From NCBI GenBank assembly GCA_025210395.1, contig JAOARV010000065.1, forward strand, positions 124,001-188,000: a stretch of DNA of 64,000 bases. The letters are read 5' to 3'. The translations under genes were made by a program, and so were the position numbers. Below, piece after piece: positions 29,659 through 39,650 of this stretch; within the stretch, counting starts at the first letter, position 1, and every line of letters starts with the position of its first letter. The stretch comes from Marinisporobacter sp. GTDB lineage: Bacteria; Bacillota; Clostridia; Peptostreptococcales; Thermotaleaceae. The notes under the pieces are model-generated. The model did no database searches, had not been told where the DNA came from, and worked only from the letters and a program-made list of their open reading frames with translations.

Positions 29659-30615
29659 TTGGATTTTGAAAAAATATTTAGAAAGCAGTGTAGACCAACA
29701 AGTATTGGTGGGCAGGCAGTAATAGAAGGGGTTATGATGAGAGGACCTAAGGATATTGCTATTGCTGTTAGAAAGCAAGACCAAGAAATTGTGGTAAAAA
29801 AAGAAGAAGTAAAAGGGATGGCAAAAAGTGCTTTAACCAAGATCCCTATTGTTAGAGGTGTAATTGCCTTAATAGATTCTATGGTATTAGGTGTAAAATC
29901 GCTTACTTATTCGGCTGAGTTTTTTGAGGAAGAAGAAAGTACAGAAGAAAAAGGAAAGTTTGAAAGCTGGGTAGAAAATACTTTTGGAGATAAGGCAGGC
30001 GATATCCTTATTTATTTTTCAGTATTTACGGCACTCGCTTTTGGGATTTTGCTTTTTATCATATCTCCAACAGTGGCGATGAATTTTTTTAAGACAAAAA
30101 TAAGTAGTCCGTGGATGTTAAATTTAGTAGAAGGAATTTTTAGAATTCTATTGTTTATAGGGTATGTTACATTAATCTCTAAAATGAAGGATATTAAAAG
30201 AGTATTTCAATATCATGGTGCAGAGCATAAGACTATTCATTGCTATGAGAGCAATCTTCCTTTAACTGTAGAAAATGCAAGACAATTTCCAACACTTCAT
30301 CCAAGATGTGGGACGAGTTTTTTAGTTTTTGTAATGGTTGTAAGTTTGCTCTTATTTTCTATGATCGGTTGGCCAAATCCGTGGGTAAGGGTTTTATCAA
30401 GACTTCTCCTTATGCCAGTTGTTGCAGGAATCTCTTATGAAATCATTAAATGGGCAGGAAAAAGTCAATCACAATTTGTAAGATGGATTAGTTATCCAGG
30501 ACTACTCTTCCAAAAGCTTACAACAAGAGAGCCTGATGATAGCCAATTAGAAGTAGCGATTGAAGCCATGAAGAATGTTTTGACAGATGACAAGGAGGCA
30601 GACCTTTGGCAGTAA
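29659..30615 (+). CDS. DUF1385 membrane protein (YqhQ-like)
   Basis: A 318-residue membrane protein. The TTG at 29659, behind AAAGGAAG, is preferred to the GTG at 29602 that falls inside a terminator-like hairpin. The conserved start SIGGQAVIEGVMMRGP and the motifs YHGAEHKTIHCYE and FPTLHPRCGTSFL mark the DUF1385 family. Three or four transmembrane helices are visible in the centre and C-terminal half. The His/Cys/Glu residues could bind a metal, but no function is established. The next gene, prmC, overlaps it by 10 bases, so the two are translationally coupled. Confidence 0.9.
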   Translation: MDFEKIFRKQCRPTSIGGQAVIEGVMMRGPKDIAIAVRKQDQEIVVKKEEVKGMAKSALTKIPIVRGVIALIDSMVLGVKSLTYSAEFFEEEESTEEKGKFESWVENTFGDKAGDILIYFSVFTALAFGILLFIISPTVAMNFFKTKISSPWMLNLVEGIFRILLFIGYVTLISKMKDIKRVFQYHGAEHKTIHCYESNLPLTVENARQFPTLHPRCGTSFLVFVMVVSLLLFSMIGWPNPWVRVLSRLLLMPVVAGISYEIIKWAGKSQSQFVRWISYPGLLFQKLTTREPDDSQLEVAIEAMKNVLTDDKEADLWQ

Positions 30616-31472
30616 AGATACAGGATGTTTTAAAACTTGCAGTAGAAAGCATAGAAGAGACAAAAGCATGTACACCTCTGTTAGATGCAGAGGTGATTTT
30701 GTGTTATGTATTAAAAAAAGATAGATTATTTCTATATACCCATCGAGATCATCCTTTAAAGGATGAAGAAATACGTGTATTTAATGATTTAATAAAAAAA
30801 AGAATTCAAGGAATGCCTGTTGCATATATTGTAAAGAAACAGGAATTTATGGGGCTTAACTTTTATGTAGAAGAAGGGGTACTCATTCCTAGACCCGATA
30901 CAGAAATTTTAGTAGAAACAGTTATAGAATGGGCAAAGAAGAGGAAAAATGATAATAGGATCATTGTTGATCTTGGAACAGGAAGTGGAGCCATTACTAT
31001 AAGTCTTGCAAAATATATAGAAAATGCTTTTGTCTATTCAATAGATCTTTCAAGACATGCTCTTGAAATAGGAAAGAAGAATGCAACCTTAAACGAAGTA
31101 ACAGAGAATACTCTTTTTCTAGAAGGGGATTTGCTTGCTCCTATAAAGGGTAAACTAGAAGAAAAGGTAGATATAATTGTTTCTAATCCTCCTTATATTC
31201 CAAGAAATGAAATTGAAAAGCTTCAAATAGAAGTGAAAAAATTTGAGCCAAAGATTGCTCTTGATGGAGGAATGGATGGTCTTGACTTTTACAGAAAAAT
31301 CATTGATGAAGCACCGAATTTTGTTAAAAAAGGAGGGTTTATTGCACTAGAAGTAGGACATGATCAAGCAGATATGGTAAAAACAATGATGGAACATAAA
31401 GGATATTACTATGAAATACAAAAAATAAAAGATTTAGCAGGAATTGAGCGGGTAGTTGTAGCTACGTTGTGA
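30606..31472 (+). CDS. prmC: peptide chain release factor N5-glutamine methyltransferase
   Basis: A 288-residue SAM-dependent methyltransferase with a TTG start at 30606 (MAVKIQDVLK) behind AAGGAGGCAG. It methylates the Gln of the GGQ loop of release factors. The SAM motif VDLGTGSGAI lies near residue 121 and the catalytic NPPY near 195. The N-terminal helical domain (1-90) binds the release factor. Its substrate gene prfA follows 57 bases later, the common arrangement. Confidence 0.96.
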   Translation: MAVKIQDVLKLAVESIEETKACTPLLDAEVILCYVLKKDRLFLYTHRDHPLKDEEIRVFNDLIKKRIQGMPVAYIVKKQEFMGLNFYVEEGVLIPRPDTEILVETVIEWAKKRKNDNRIIVDLGTGSGAITISLAKYIENAFVYSIDLSRHALEIGKKNATLNEVTENTLFLEGDLLAPIKGKLEEKVDIIVSNPPYIPRNEIEKLQIEVKKFEPKIALDGGMDGLDFYRKIIDEAPNFVKKGGFIALEVGHDQADMVKTMMEHKGYYYEIQKIKDLAGIERVVVATL

Positions 31473-31529
31473 AAATAACATAAAAATGATATAATAAACT
31501 GTTAGTATAAAATGTGTGAGGTGAAACAA

Positions 31530-32597
31530 ATGTTTGATAAATTAGATTTTATAGAAGATAAGTATACGGACTTAAGCCAGAAGGTTTCAGACCCTGAGAT
31601 TATTAATAATCAATCACAATGGCAAAAATACATTAAAGAACTTGCAGAAATAGAACCTATTGTTAATAAATATAAAGAATATAAAGAAACAAAAGAAGGA
31701 ATAGAAGAAGCAAAGTCTATTTTAGAAGAAAGTGATGATGAAGAATTTAGAGAAATGGCAAAGATGGAGTTAAGTGAGCTAGAAGAAAAACTTGGACCTA
31801 TAGAAGAAGAATTAAAGCTTCTTTTAGTACCAAAGGATCCGAATGATGAAAAAAATGTTATTGTAGAGATCAGAGCAGGTGCTGGTGGAGATGAAGCAGG
31901 ACTATTTGCAGGAGATCTTTTAAGAATGTATACAAGATATGCAGAAAGAAATCGTTGGAAGATCGAAATGATGAGCCTTAATGAAACGGGTGTAGGGGGA
32001 ATAAAAGAAGTAGTATTTATGATCAAAGGAAAAGGTGCTTATTCAAGACTGAAGTATGAAAGTGGCGTACACAGAGTACAAAGAATCCCTGCTACTGAAT
32101 CAAGTGGAAGAATTCATACATCTGCTGCAACTGTAGCAGTACTTCCAGAAGTAGATGATGTTGAAATAGATATCAATCCAAATGATGTGCGTGTAGATGT
32201 TTTCCGTTCCTCAGGAAATGGAGGACAGAGTGTTAATACAACTGACTCTGCTGTAAGGGTTACCCATATGCCTACGGGAATTGTTGTTTCTTGTCAAGAT
32301 GAGAAATCACAGCTTAAAAATAAAGATAAAGCATTTAAAATATTAAAGGCTAGATTGTATGATAAGATGCTTGCAGAACAAAATGCAGAGATTGCTCAAG
32401 ACAGAAAGAGTCAGGTAGGTAGTGGAGATCGAAGTGAAAGAATTAGAACGTATAATTTCCCACAAGGACGTGTTACAGATCATAGAATTAATTTAACTCT
32501 ATATAAACTGGATTATTTACTAGATGGCGATATTAATGAAATATTAGATGCCCTTATTACAACAGATCAAGCAGAAAAATTAAAGCAGGTAGTATAA
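31530..32597 (+). CDS. prfA: peptide chain release factor 1
   Basis: A 355-residue release factor. The ATG at 31530 is chosen because GTGAGGTG lies at the right distance; the upstream in-frame ATG at 31512 adds six atypical residues. The peptide-anticodon PAT (PxT) motif lies in [10 protein letters not shown] and the GGQ motif in [12 protein letters not shown], so it reads UAA and UAG. The N-terminal coiled-coil domain (1-100) and the C-terminal domain are complete. The GGQ Gln is the expected target of the upstream PrmC. Confidence 0.97.
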   Translation: MFDKLDFIEDKYTDLSQKVSDPEIINNQSQWQKYIKELAEIEPIVNKYKEYKETKEGIEEAKSILEESDDEEFREMAKMELSELEEKLGPIEEELKLLLVPKDPNDEKNVIVEIRAGAGGDEAGLFAGDLLRMYTRYAERNRWKIEMMSLNETGVGGIKEVVFMIKGKGAYSRLKYESGVHRVQRIPATESSGRIHTSAATVAVLPEVDDVEIDINPNDVRVDVFRSSGNGGQSVNTTDSAVRVTHMPTGIVVSCQDEKSQLKNKDKAFKILKARLYDKMLAEQNAEIAQDRKSQVGSGDRSERIRTYNFPQGRVTDHRINLTLYKLDYLLDGDINEILDALITTDQAEKLKQVV

Positions 32598-32604
32598 GTT
32601 CATG

Positions 32605-32636
32605 CTGGGGGGCAAATAGTCTCTCAGTTTTTATTA
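32605..32636 (+). terminator. terminator after prfA
   Basis: CTGGGGG (32605-32611) pairs with CTCTCAG (32621-32627), with two G-U pairs, followed by TTTTTATT. Confidence 0.65.
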
Positions 32637-32789
32637 TACCCCCAAATTAGCCATATTTCAGATTTATGTTCCTTGCAAAAATAATAAAGGAGTGCTAAAC
32701 TATAATGTGTATTTTCAGAATTTAAACGAAATACTGTGTTTTCTGGAAACGGTAATGAAAGTATTTTGAAAGAAAGAAGTGAGATAACT

Positions 32790-33950
32790 TTGGAATCAAA
32801 AGTAGCTTTCTTATTACATATCGGAATTCTTTTATTAGGAGCAAATATTGGTGGAATTATTAGTAAAAAGCTCAAGCAGCCTGCCGTATTAGGCCAAATT
32901 CTAGTAGGAATGCTTCTAGGAATGGGAATCTTGGAAAAAACAGAATTGATCCATTATTTATCTGAAATCGGTGTAATCTTTTTGATGTTTATTGCAGGAC
33001 TTGAAACAGATGTAAACGAATTAAGAGCATCAGGAAAATCCTCTTCTGCCATTGCTATAGCTGGAGTAATCGTTCCATTAGTCTTAGTAAGTGGAGCAGC
33101 TTTTATAATGAGTGGGGATTGGGTAAGCAGTTTAATTGTAGGACTTATTTCTATTGCAACAAGTGTTAGTATATCTGTGCAAACCCTTAAAGAGTTGGGG
33201 CAATTGAAAACGAAACAAGGGGTAGGGATCTTAGGGGCTGCTATTATTGATGATGTTATAGGGATTATCCTTTTAACTATTGTTGTAGGGATGGCAAGAC
33301 CAGGAACAGGAACCAATATCTTTATTGTTATTCTAAAAATTATTTCTTTCTTTGTCATTACGATTATTATTGGATATATTTTGGTTCAACTATTAGCAAA
33401 AATTTCTGATAGAGTCAATGTGAGAAGAAAAATTGTACCTTATGCAATTATATCTTGTTTGATTTTAGCTTTTATATCAGAAGAGTTAGGAGTTGCAGCT
33501 GTTACAGGAGCATATTTTGCTGGCGTTATTTTCTCCATGACGCCTTATAGACATAAGATTTCTCATGATATTGGGTTGATTTCTGATACTATTTTTACAC
33601 CCATATTTTTCGTAGGAATTGGATTAGGTGTAGAATTAAATACTATTGGAGTTGGAATAGGCTATAGTCTATTATTATTAGGACTTGGAATTATAGGAAA
33701 AATTGCTGGCTGTGGATGGGGAGCAAAATTAACTGGTTTTAGGGGAAAACATTCTTTGCAAGTAGGTATAGGAATGGTTCCTAGAGCAGAGGTATCCATC
33801 ATCATTGCAAACTTAGGACTTAAGATGAATTTAATAGGATATAAAGAATTTGCATCGGCTATTGTTTTAGTGGTAGCTACTACGTTGATTACACCTTCCT
33901 TTCTTAAATGGTCTTTTAGAGAGACGGGAAAAATAAAAGATGCAACTTAA
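32790..33950 (+). CDS. CPA2-type cation:proton antiporter
   Basis: A membrane protein of about 386 residues with roughly twelve transmembrane helices. The TTG at 32790 (behind AAGTGAG) fits the family start better than the GTG at 32736, whose extra 18 residues are polar; the start is uncertain. The conserved FIAGLETD motif lies near residue 70 and the ion-binding pair DD in AAIIDDVIG near 155. A Kef/RosB/NapA-like fold without the C-terminal TrkA-N domain is seen. DD pairs mark electrogenic exchangers in well-studied members. It probably exchanges Na+ or K+ for H+, relevant next to an apparently Na+-linked ATP synthase. Confidence 0.85.
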   Translation: MESKVAFLLHIGILLLGANIGGIISKKLKQPAVLGQILVGMLLGMGILEKTELIHYLSEIGVIFLMFIAGLETDVNELRASGKSSSAIAIAGVIVPLVLVSGAAFIMSGDWVSSLIVGLISIATSVSISVQTLKELGQLKTKQGVGILGAAIIDDVIGIILLTIVVGMARPGTGTNIFIVILKIISFFVITIIIGYILVQLLAKISDRVNVRRKIVPYAIISCLILAFISEELGVAAVTGAYFAGVIFSMTPYRHKISHDIGLISDTIFTPIFFVGIGLGVELNTIGVGIGYSLLLLGLGIIGKIAGCGWGAKLTGFRGKHSLQVGIGMVPRAEVSIIIANLGLKMNLIGYKEFASAIVLVVATTLITPSFLKWSFRETGKIKDAT

Positions 33951-33954
33951 AAAG

Positions 33955-33990
33955 AGGTCTGTGAATGAAGATTCACAGACCTTTGTATAT
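33955..33990 (+). terminator. intrinsic terminator
   Basis: A perfect 12-bp stem (33955-33966 with 33971-33982) with a GAAG tetraloop, followed by TTGTAT. Confidence 0.8.
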
Positions 33991-34035
33991 ATAAGGGGAT
34001 TTTAGAATATATATAGGGTGTGAGGAGGGGGACCT

Positions 34036-34758
34036 ATGGAAAAGTTATGGAGCATTACTCTGATAGGACTATGTGTAGGGGTAATAGGAACGGGTCTTGG
34101 AGGAATGATTACTTTTTTTATAAGAAATCCAGGAAATAGATTTTTAAGTTTTATTTTAGGACTTTCTAGTGGGCTCATGTTATCTGTTGTATGCTTTGAT
34201 TTATTGCCAGAAGCTTTTAGGATGGCACAGTTATATATAAGTATATTGGGGACGGCTACAGGGGCGGGGGTGGTTGCTTTTATAGATAGATTATTGCCAA
34301 AAGGAAATAAGTGTTTTTTAAAAACAGGAATACTTTTAGGCGTAGGAATAGCTCTTCATAATTTTCCAGAAGGGTTAGCTATAGGTTCTGGATTTATAGC
34401 AGGGAGCAATTTAGGGATAGGAATAGCTATCGTCATAGCTCTTCATAATATGCCAGAGGGAATATCTATGGCAGTACCTATGCGAGCAGGGGGAGTATCT
34501 TCCTTTAAAGCTTTTCTTTATACAGTAATGGCCGGGATTCCTATGGGGATTGGAGCTTTTGTGGGGGCTGTTTTAGGAGGAATATCTGAAGCTTTTGTAG
34601 CTTTTTTTCTTTCTTGTGCAGGAGGAACTATGCTTTATATAACCTGTGAAGAATTGATTCCAAAGTCTAAAAGTCTAAAATTTAAAAGGATATCAAGCTT
34701 TGGTTTTATTTTAGGATTTGTGTTAGGCATTGTTATCTCTCAGGGATTTGGTGTATAA
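34036..34758 (+). CDS. ZIP family metal transporter
   Basis: A 240-residue membrane protein behind GTGAGGAGGGG with eight predicted helices. The metal-binding motifs of helices 4 and 5 are both present: HNFPEGLAIG near residue 113 and HNMPEGISM near 137. ZIP proteins import Zn2+, Fe2+ or Mn2+. The usual histidine-rich loop between helices 3 and 4 is absent. It may be co-transcribed with tsaC, which starts 41 bases downstream. Confidence 0.92.
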   Translation: MEKLWSITLIGLCVGVIGTGLGGMITFFIRNPGNRFLSFILGLSSGLMLSVVCFDLLPEAFRMAQLYISILGTATGAGVVAFIDRLLPKGNKCFLKTGILLGVGIALHNFPEGLAIGSGFIAGSNLGIGIAIVIALHNMPEGISMAVPMRAGGVSSFKAFLYTVMAGIPMGIGAFVGAVLGGISEAFVAFFLSCAGGTMLYITCEELIPKSKSLKFKRISSFGFILGFVLGIVISQGFGV

Positions 34759-34799
34759 TGAATGAAAGAAATTTACGTAAATATTAAGAGGTGAAACCA

Positions 34800-35858
34800 A
34801 TGAGTGAAACAAAGGTTTATGAAATAGATCCAAAGGCTATTGATGAAGAAATATTAAAGGTTCCGGCAAAAGTATTAAAAAATGGTGGTACGGTGGCATT
34901 TCCAACGGAAACGGTTTATGGATTAGGAGCAAATGCCTTGGATGAGAAGGCTGTAAAAAAAATATTTCAGGCAAAGGGAAGACCGTCAGATAACCCTTTA
35001 ATTGTACATATTTCAAAAATAGAAGAGATTATTCCTTTAGTAAAGGAAATACCAGAAAATGCAAAGAAATTGATGGGAAAGTTTTGGCCAGGACCTATAA
35101 CTATTATATTAAAAAGATCTCATAGAATACCAGATGTGATTACAGCAGGGTTAGATACGGTAGCCATTAGAATGCCCTCTCACCCTATTGCCAATAAATT
35201 AATAGAAAAATCTCAAGTTCCTGTGGCAGCTCCAAGTGCTAATTTATCTGGAAAGCCTAGTCCTACAAAGGCTGAGCATGTTATTCATGATTTAAAGGGA
35301 AAGGTAGATGTGATCATTAGTGGAGGAAGCTGTGATGTTGGGCTTGAATCTACAGTAGTAGATATGACGGGCGAATGGCCTATGATTTTAAGACCTGGAG
35401 GTATAACAAAAGAAGATTTAGAAGAGATTTTTGAAAAGGTTGAAGTAGACAAGGCAATTGAAGAAGGGAATAGAGATTTAATTCCCAAGTCTCCAGGAAT
35501 GAAATATACCCATTATTCTCCAAAAGCAGAAGTAGTGATTGTAGAAGGAAATATAGAGGAAACCGTAAAAGAAATTCAAAAGCTAAAAAAAGAAAAGGAA
35601 AAGATCGGTCTTCGTGTAGGAATACTGTGTACGGATGAAACAAAAGTATTATATGAAGAGGGTGTAGTGATTTCTATGGGAAGCAGAAAGGAAGTAACAA
35701 CCATTGCCAACAATCTTTTTGCAGCTCTTCGCCTTTTTGATGAAAAGGATGTAGATAGGATCTATGCAGAAAGTATAGATCGAAAATTTTTAGGACATGC
35801 AGTAATGAATAGAATGATTAAAGCTGCAGGATACAATGTCATAAAGCTTGGGAGGTAA
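34800..35858 (+). CDS. tsaC: L-threonylcarbamoyladenylate synthase
   Basis: A 352-residue Sua5/YwlC-type enzyme with ATG at 34800 behind AAGAGGTG; the GTG at 34791 lies in the RBS. It makes threonylcarbamoyl-AMP for the t6A37 modification of ANN-decoding tRNAs. The YrdC domain (about 1-210) has AFPTETVYGLGANA, KGRPSDNPLIVH and PSANLSGKPSPT; the C-terminal Sua5 domain follows the SPGMKYTHYSP linker. The ywlE homologue starts 5 bases after it, as in Bacillus (ywlC-ywlE region). Confidence 0.95.
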   Translation: MSETKVYEIDPKAIDEEILKVPAKVLKNGGTVAFPTETVYGLGANALDEKAVKKIFQAKGRPSDNPLIVHISKIEEIIPLVKEIPENAKKLMGKFWPGPITIILKRSHRIPDVITAGLDTVAIRMPSHPIANKLIEKSQVPVAAPSANLSGKPSPTKAEHVIHDLKGKVDVIISGGSCDVGLESTVVDMTGEWPMILRPGGITKEDLEEIFEKVEVDKAIEEGNRDLIPKSPGMKYTHYSPKAEVVIVEGNIEETVKEIQKLKKEKEKIGLRVGILCTDETKVLYEEGVVISMGSRKEVTTIANNLFAALRLFDEKDVDRIYAESIDRKFLGHAVMNRMIKAAGYNVIKLGR

Positions 35859-35862
35859 ATAC

Positions 35863-36324
35863 ATGAAGATAATTTTATTTGTATGTACTGGAAATACCTG
35901 TAGAAGTACCATGGCAGAAGGGTTATTCAAAAAAATGCTAGAAGACCTAGGAGAAAAAACAAAGGGCATAAAAGTAATTTCAGCAGGAACTGCTGCACTA
36001 AAAGGGCAGAAAGCTTCAAAAAATGCTGTTAGAGCAATGGATGAAAAAGGAATAAACCTAAAGGATCATCGTGCAACCTTCGTTACAAAAGAATTGACCC
36101 AAGAGGCTGATTTGATTTTAACCATGACAAGTAACCATAAAAAACAATTAGTATATATGGAACCAAAAGCAAAAGAAAAAACGTATACGTTAAAGGAATA
36201 TATAGGCAAAGAAGGGGATATTGTAGACCCTTATGGACAATCTATAGATGTATATAAACAATGCTCCAAAGAAATTGAGGAAAGCTTGAAAGTGTTGATA
36301 GAAAAAATAATAGGAAAAAATTAA
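35863..36324 (+). CDS. ywlE: low-molecular-weight protein arginine phosphatase
   Basis: A 153-residue phosphatase with ATG at 35863 behind GGGAGG. The P-loop C-T-G-N-T-C-R-S (residues 8-15) has Thr at the position that gives YwlE specificity for phospho-arginine rather than phospho-tyrosine. The acidic catalytic loop is VDPYG near 120. In Bacillus it reverses McsB arginine phosphorylation, which marks proteins for ClpCP and controls CtsR. The neighbours tsaC and rpiB match the B. subtilis order. Confidence 0.92.
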   Translation: MKIILFVCTGNTCRSTMAEGLFKKMLEDLGEKTKGIKVISAGTAALKGQKASKNAVRAMDEKGINLKDHRATFVTKELTQEADLILTMTSNHKKQLVYMEPKAKEKTYTLKEYIGKEGDIVDPYGQSIDVYKQCSKEIEESLKVLIEKIIGKN

Positions 36325-36345
36325 TCAAAAGAATATATAAAAGAC

Positions 36346-36374
36346 TTGACAATATATCTATTGTGACATAAAAT
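36346..36374 (+). promoter_or_regulatory. promoter of rpiB
   Basis: TTGACA (36346-36351), 17-base spacer, TAAAAT (36369-36374); leader about 25 bases. Confidence 0.82.
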
Positions 36375-36406
36375 CAGAACGGTTATAAAGAATTGGGGGC
36401 GATTTT

Positions 36407-36856
36407 ATGAAGCTTGCTTTAGGTAGTGACCATGGTGGATATCAATTAAAAGATGCCATAAAGAAACACTTAGAGGAAAAAGGATTAGAATATGAAGATT
36501 TTGGTACACATTCTGATGAATCTGTAGATTATCCGGATTTTGGTATGAAGGTATCAGAAGCTGTAGTTTCAGGTGAATTTGAAAGCGGAATTATTTGCTG
36601 TGGAACGGGAATCGGCATATCTATATCTGCTAATAAAGTACCAGGGGTAAGATGTGCAGTTGTTTCTGATACTTTTTGTGCACAGATGGCTAGAGAACAT
36701 AATAATGCAAATGTATTGGCATTAGGAGGGCGAGTAACGGGTGTCGGCCTTGCACTAAAAATTGTTGATACTTGGTTAGAAACTGAATTTGCTGGTGGAA
36801 GACATGGAAGAAGAGTCGACAAAATTGCAGATATTGAAAAGAAATATTTAAAATAA
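36407..36856 (+). CDS. rpiB: ribose-5-phosphate isomerase B
   Basis: A 149-residue enzyme that interconverts ribose 5-phosphate and ribulose 5-phosphate. The start MKLALGSDHGGYQLKD, the catalytic cysteine in IICCGTGIGISISANK near residue 65 and the phosphate-binding GRHGRR near 132 are all visible. It has its own promoter. It is followed by upp 56 bases later, as in B. subtilis where ywlF precedes upp (with glyA between). Confidence 0.97.
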   Translation: MKLALGSDHGGYQLKDAIKKHLEEKGLEYEDFGTHSDESVDYPDFGMKVSEAVVSGEFESGIICCGTGIGISISANKVPGVRCAVVSDTFCAQMAREHNNANVLALGGRVTGVGLALKIVDTWLETEFAGGRHGRRVDKIADIEKKYLK

Positions 36857-36897
36857 TATAAGACATTTAATAACTAATTGCAAACTTTAAATTATGA

Positions 36898-37542
<645 letters not shown>

Positions 37543-37950
37543 ATCATTGAAAGAATAGAGAGTAGGCATTGCCAAAATCTATTCTTTTTTTTGTGTCAAA
37601 AGGAAGGGCGAATGCATATAATATATAAATTTGCTAGTTTTATATTTGATTGATGATAAATTTTCTTCATTTTGTAAAGGTGTTATTTCTATTTTTAAAG
37701 AAAAGGAGAAAATATTACTTTTCAGGGGTTTTAAGGACTCAGCATAAATCAATCTTTTATATTTAGCGTACATATGAAAAAATTAGCTTTTTTAGGAAAT
37801 ACTAGAGCCAAAGATTATGGTATATTTTCCAATAAAAATATAAAGGAAAACAGGTAAATATGTAGAATAATATATAGAATCCTTGATTTTATAGGGTGAT
37901 ACAATGTTGAAATACTGATGAATAGATTTAGATTTTTTATGGGGGAATTC
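37543..37950 (+). other. 408-base intergenic region after upp
   Basis: It contains a good terminator (37550-37595). The rest is AT-rich with no convincing ORF, tRNA or riboswitch. An ORF-sized stretch on the minus strand (64 codons) lacks an RBS and was not accepted. Confidence 0.65.
37550..37595 (+). terminator. intrinsic terminator of upp
   Basis: AAAGAATAGA (37550-37559) pairs with TCTATTCTTT (37578-37587) and continues into a T-run. Confidence 0.85.
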
Positions 37951-38445
37951 ATGATTATGAAAAGGCGAGATAAAATCAACTATTATCTTGATATTGCAGA
38001 AACGGTACTAAAAAGAGGTACTTGCTTAAGAAGGAACTATGGAGCGATTATTGTAAAAAATGATGAAATTATTTCTACAGGGTATACAGGTGCCCCTAGA
38101 GGAAGAAAAAACTGTATAGATTTGGGCTATTGTATGAGAGAACAATTAAATATTCCAAGAGGCCAAATGTATGAAAAATGTAGGTCTGTACATGCAGAAA
38201 TGAATGCTTGTGTATCAGCTGCAAGAAGAGATATGATGGGTGCTACTTTATATTTAGTTGGAAGAGATGCCAAAACAAAAAAATTGATAGAAAATGCAAA
38301 TTCTTGTGCTATGTGCAAACGGATTATTATAAACTCTGGGATAGAGCGTGTGATCATTAGAGATACTGACGATGGGTACAGAATAAAGAATGTAGAAGAG
38401 TGGATTACTAGTGATGATTCACTGACAGAGAAAATGGGATATTAA
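37951..38445 (+). CDS. dCMP/cytidine deaminase family protein
   Basis: A 164-residue zinc deaminase. ATG 37951 is preferred over 37918 because ATGGGGGA is directly upstream. The zinc site is complete: HAE in RSVHAEMNA near residue 79 and the CxxC of NSCAMCKR near 117. The substrate loop GYTGAPRGRKNC near 45 matches dCMP deaminases (ComEB-like), which make dUMP for thymidylate synthesis. It lies between upp and wecA as a single gene. Confidence 0.9.
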   Translation: MIMKRRDKINYYLDIAETVLKRGTCLRRNYGAIIVKNDEIISTGYTGAPRGRKNCIDLGYCMREQLNIPRGQMYEKCRSVHAEMNACVSAARRDMMGATLYLVGRDAKTKKLIENANSCAMCKRIIINSGIERVIIRDTDDGYRIKNVEEWITSDDSLTEKMGY

Positions 38446-38507
38446 ACGTTTTACAAGTATTTTGAAAAATAAGGAATAAAATGAATACAATTTGATAATA
38501 TTTAACA

Positions 38508-38536
38508 TTGAGTTTTTGTAGTTTTTGAGATAAAAT
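38508..38536 (+). promoter_or_regulatory. promoter of wecA-wecB
   Basis: TTGAGT (38508-38513), 17-base spacer, TAAAAT (38531-38536); leader about 30 bases. Confidence 0.72.
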
Positions 38537-38571
38537 GACTATGGATACGTGAAAATTAAGGGGTGTTTTTT

Positions 38572-39609
38572 GTGAATAAATACTTTTTTGTATTTTCTTT
38601 AGCTGCCATTGTATCATTTTGTATGACACCACTGGCGAAAAAAATTGCGCATAAAATAGGTGCTATAGATGTACCGAAGGATGAAAGACGTGTACATAAA
38701 AAGCCTATTCCGAGAATGGGTGGATTAGCTATATTTATAGGATTCATGGTGAGCGTATTTAGTTTCATTCCTTTAGAGGGACCCATTAAGGGGATGGTAA
38801 TAGGCGGAGCTATGATTATTATTATGGGAATTATGGATGATATAAACCCTTTATCTGCAAAAGCAAAATTAGCAGGACAAATTATAAGTGCAGCAGTTGC
38901 TGTTTATTATGGCGTAATCATTCAAGTACTTAATATCCCATTTGTTGATTACCAGTTGAATGTTGAAGCTTTAGGGCTTGGGATTCCATTTACAATATTT
39001 TGGATTGTAGGAATTACAAATACTTTGAATTTAATAGATGGACTAGATGGATTAGCAGCAGGGGTGGCTACTATTGCAGCAATTTCTCTTTCTTATGTAG
39101 CTTATTTTAATGAAAGCTATATAGCAGCAATGATCACATTAGCTATTGCTGGATCTTGTATAGGATTTTTACCTTATAACTTTAATCCTGCCAAAATATT
39201 TATGGGAGATACGGGTTCTTTGTTTTTAGGTTATATGCTTGCTGTAACTTCTGTATTTGGTCTAACAAAGGGAGCCGTTGCTATTGCTACAGTAGTTCCA
39301 GTTCTTGCTTTAGGATTACCTATATTTGATACAACCTTTGCTATTCTTAGAAGAATACTCAACGGAAGACCTATTATGGAGCCTGATAAGGGACATCTTC
39401 ATCATAAGTTGTTATCAACAGGGATGGGACAAAAGAGAACCGTTTTAATTCTCTATGCTATTAGTAGTATATTAGGAGTAAGCGCAGCTCTTATGACTAG
39501 ACGAGTTAGCTGGGATTTATTATTTATTATTATAGCAGCTTGTGCACTTATGTATATTAGCCTTGGAATGCAACCTTATGAAAAACAAAAAACAACGCAT
39601 AAAGAGTAG
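38572..39609 (+). CDS. wecA: undecaprenyl-phosphate N-acetylglucosamine 1-phosphate transferase (WecA/TagO family)
   Basis: A 345-residue membrane enzyme with ten or eleven helices. The GTG at 38572 is taken because AAGGGGTG is 6-7 bases upstream. It starts lipid-linked glycan synthesis by adding GlcNAc-1-phosphate to undecaprenyl phosphate. Motifs are MGIMDDINPLSAK (DDxx(D/N)) near 89, LNLIDGLDGLAAG near 147, NPAKIFMGDTGSLFLG near 203 and the HLHHKLL loop near 278. It precedes wecB, which makes UDP-ManNAc, so secondary wall polymer or teichoic-type linkage synthesis is likely. SLH proteins in this window would bind such polymers. Confidence 0.93.
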   Translation: MNKYFFVFSLAAIVSFCMTPLAKKIAHKIGAIDVPKDERRVHKKPIPRMGGLAIFIGFMVSVFSFIPLEGPIKGMVIGGAMIIIMGIMDDINPLSAKAKLAGQIISAAVAVYYGVIIQVLNIPFVDYQLNVEALGLGIPFTIFWIVGITNTLNLIDGLDGLAAGVATIAAISLSYVAYFNESYIAAMITLAIAGSCIGFLPYNFNPAKIFMGDTGSLFLGYMLAVTSVFGLTKGAVAIATVVPVLALGLPIFDTTFAILRRILNGRPIMEPDKGHLHHKLLSTGMGQKRTVLILYAISSILGVSAALMTRRVSWDLLFIIIAACALMYISLGMQPYEKQKTTHKE

Positions 39610-39637
39610 AACCAGGAATATTTCCTGGTTTTTTTAT
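39610..39637 (+). terminator. terminator-like hairpin between wecA and wecB
   Basis: AACCAGGAA (39610-39618) pairs with TTCCTGGTT (39622-39630) and is followed by a T-run. The wecB RBS begins only about 8 bases later, which leaves no space for a separate promoter, so partial read-through or attenuation is implied. Confidence 0.85.
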
Positions 39638-39650
39638 AGGAGGAAAGATT

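Noticed and set aside
37579-37773. 64-codon minus-strand frame after upp
   Set aside because: It overlaps the upp terminator, has no RBS and looks like AT-rich noise.
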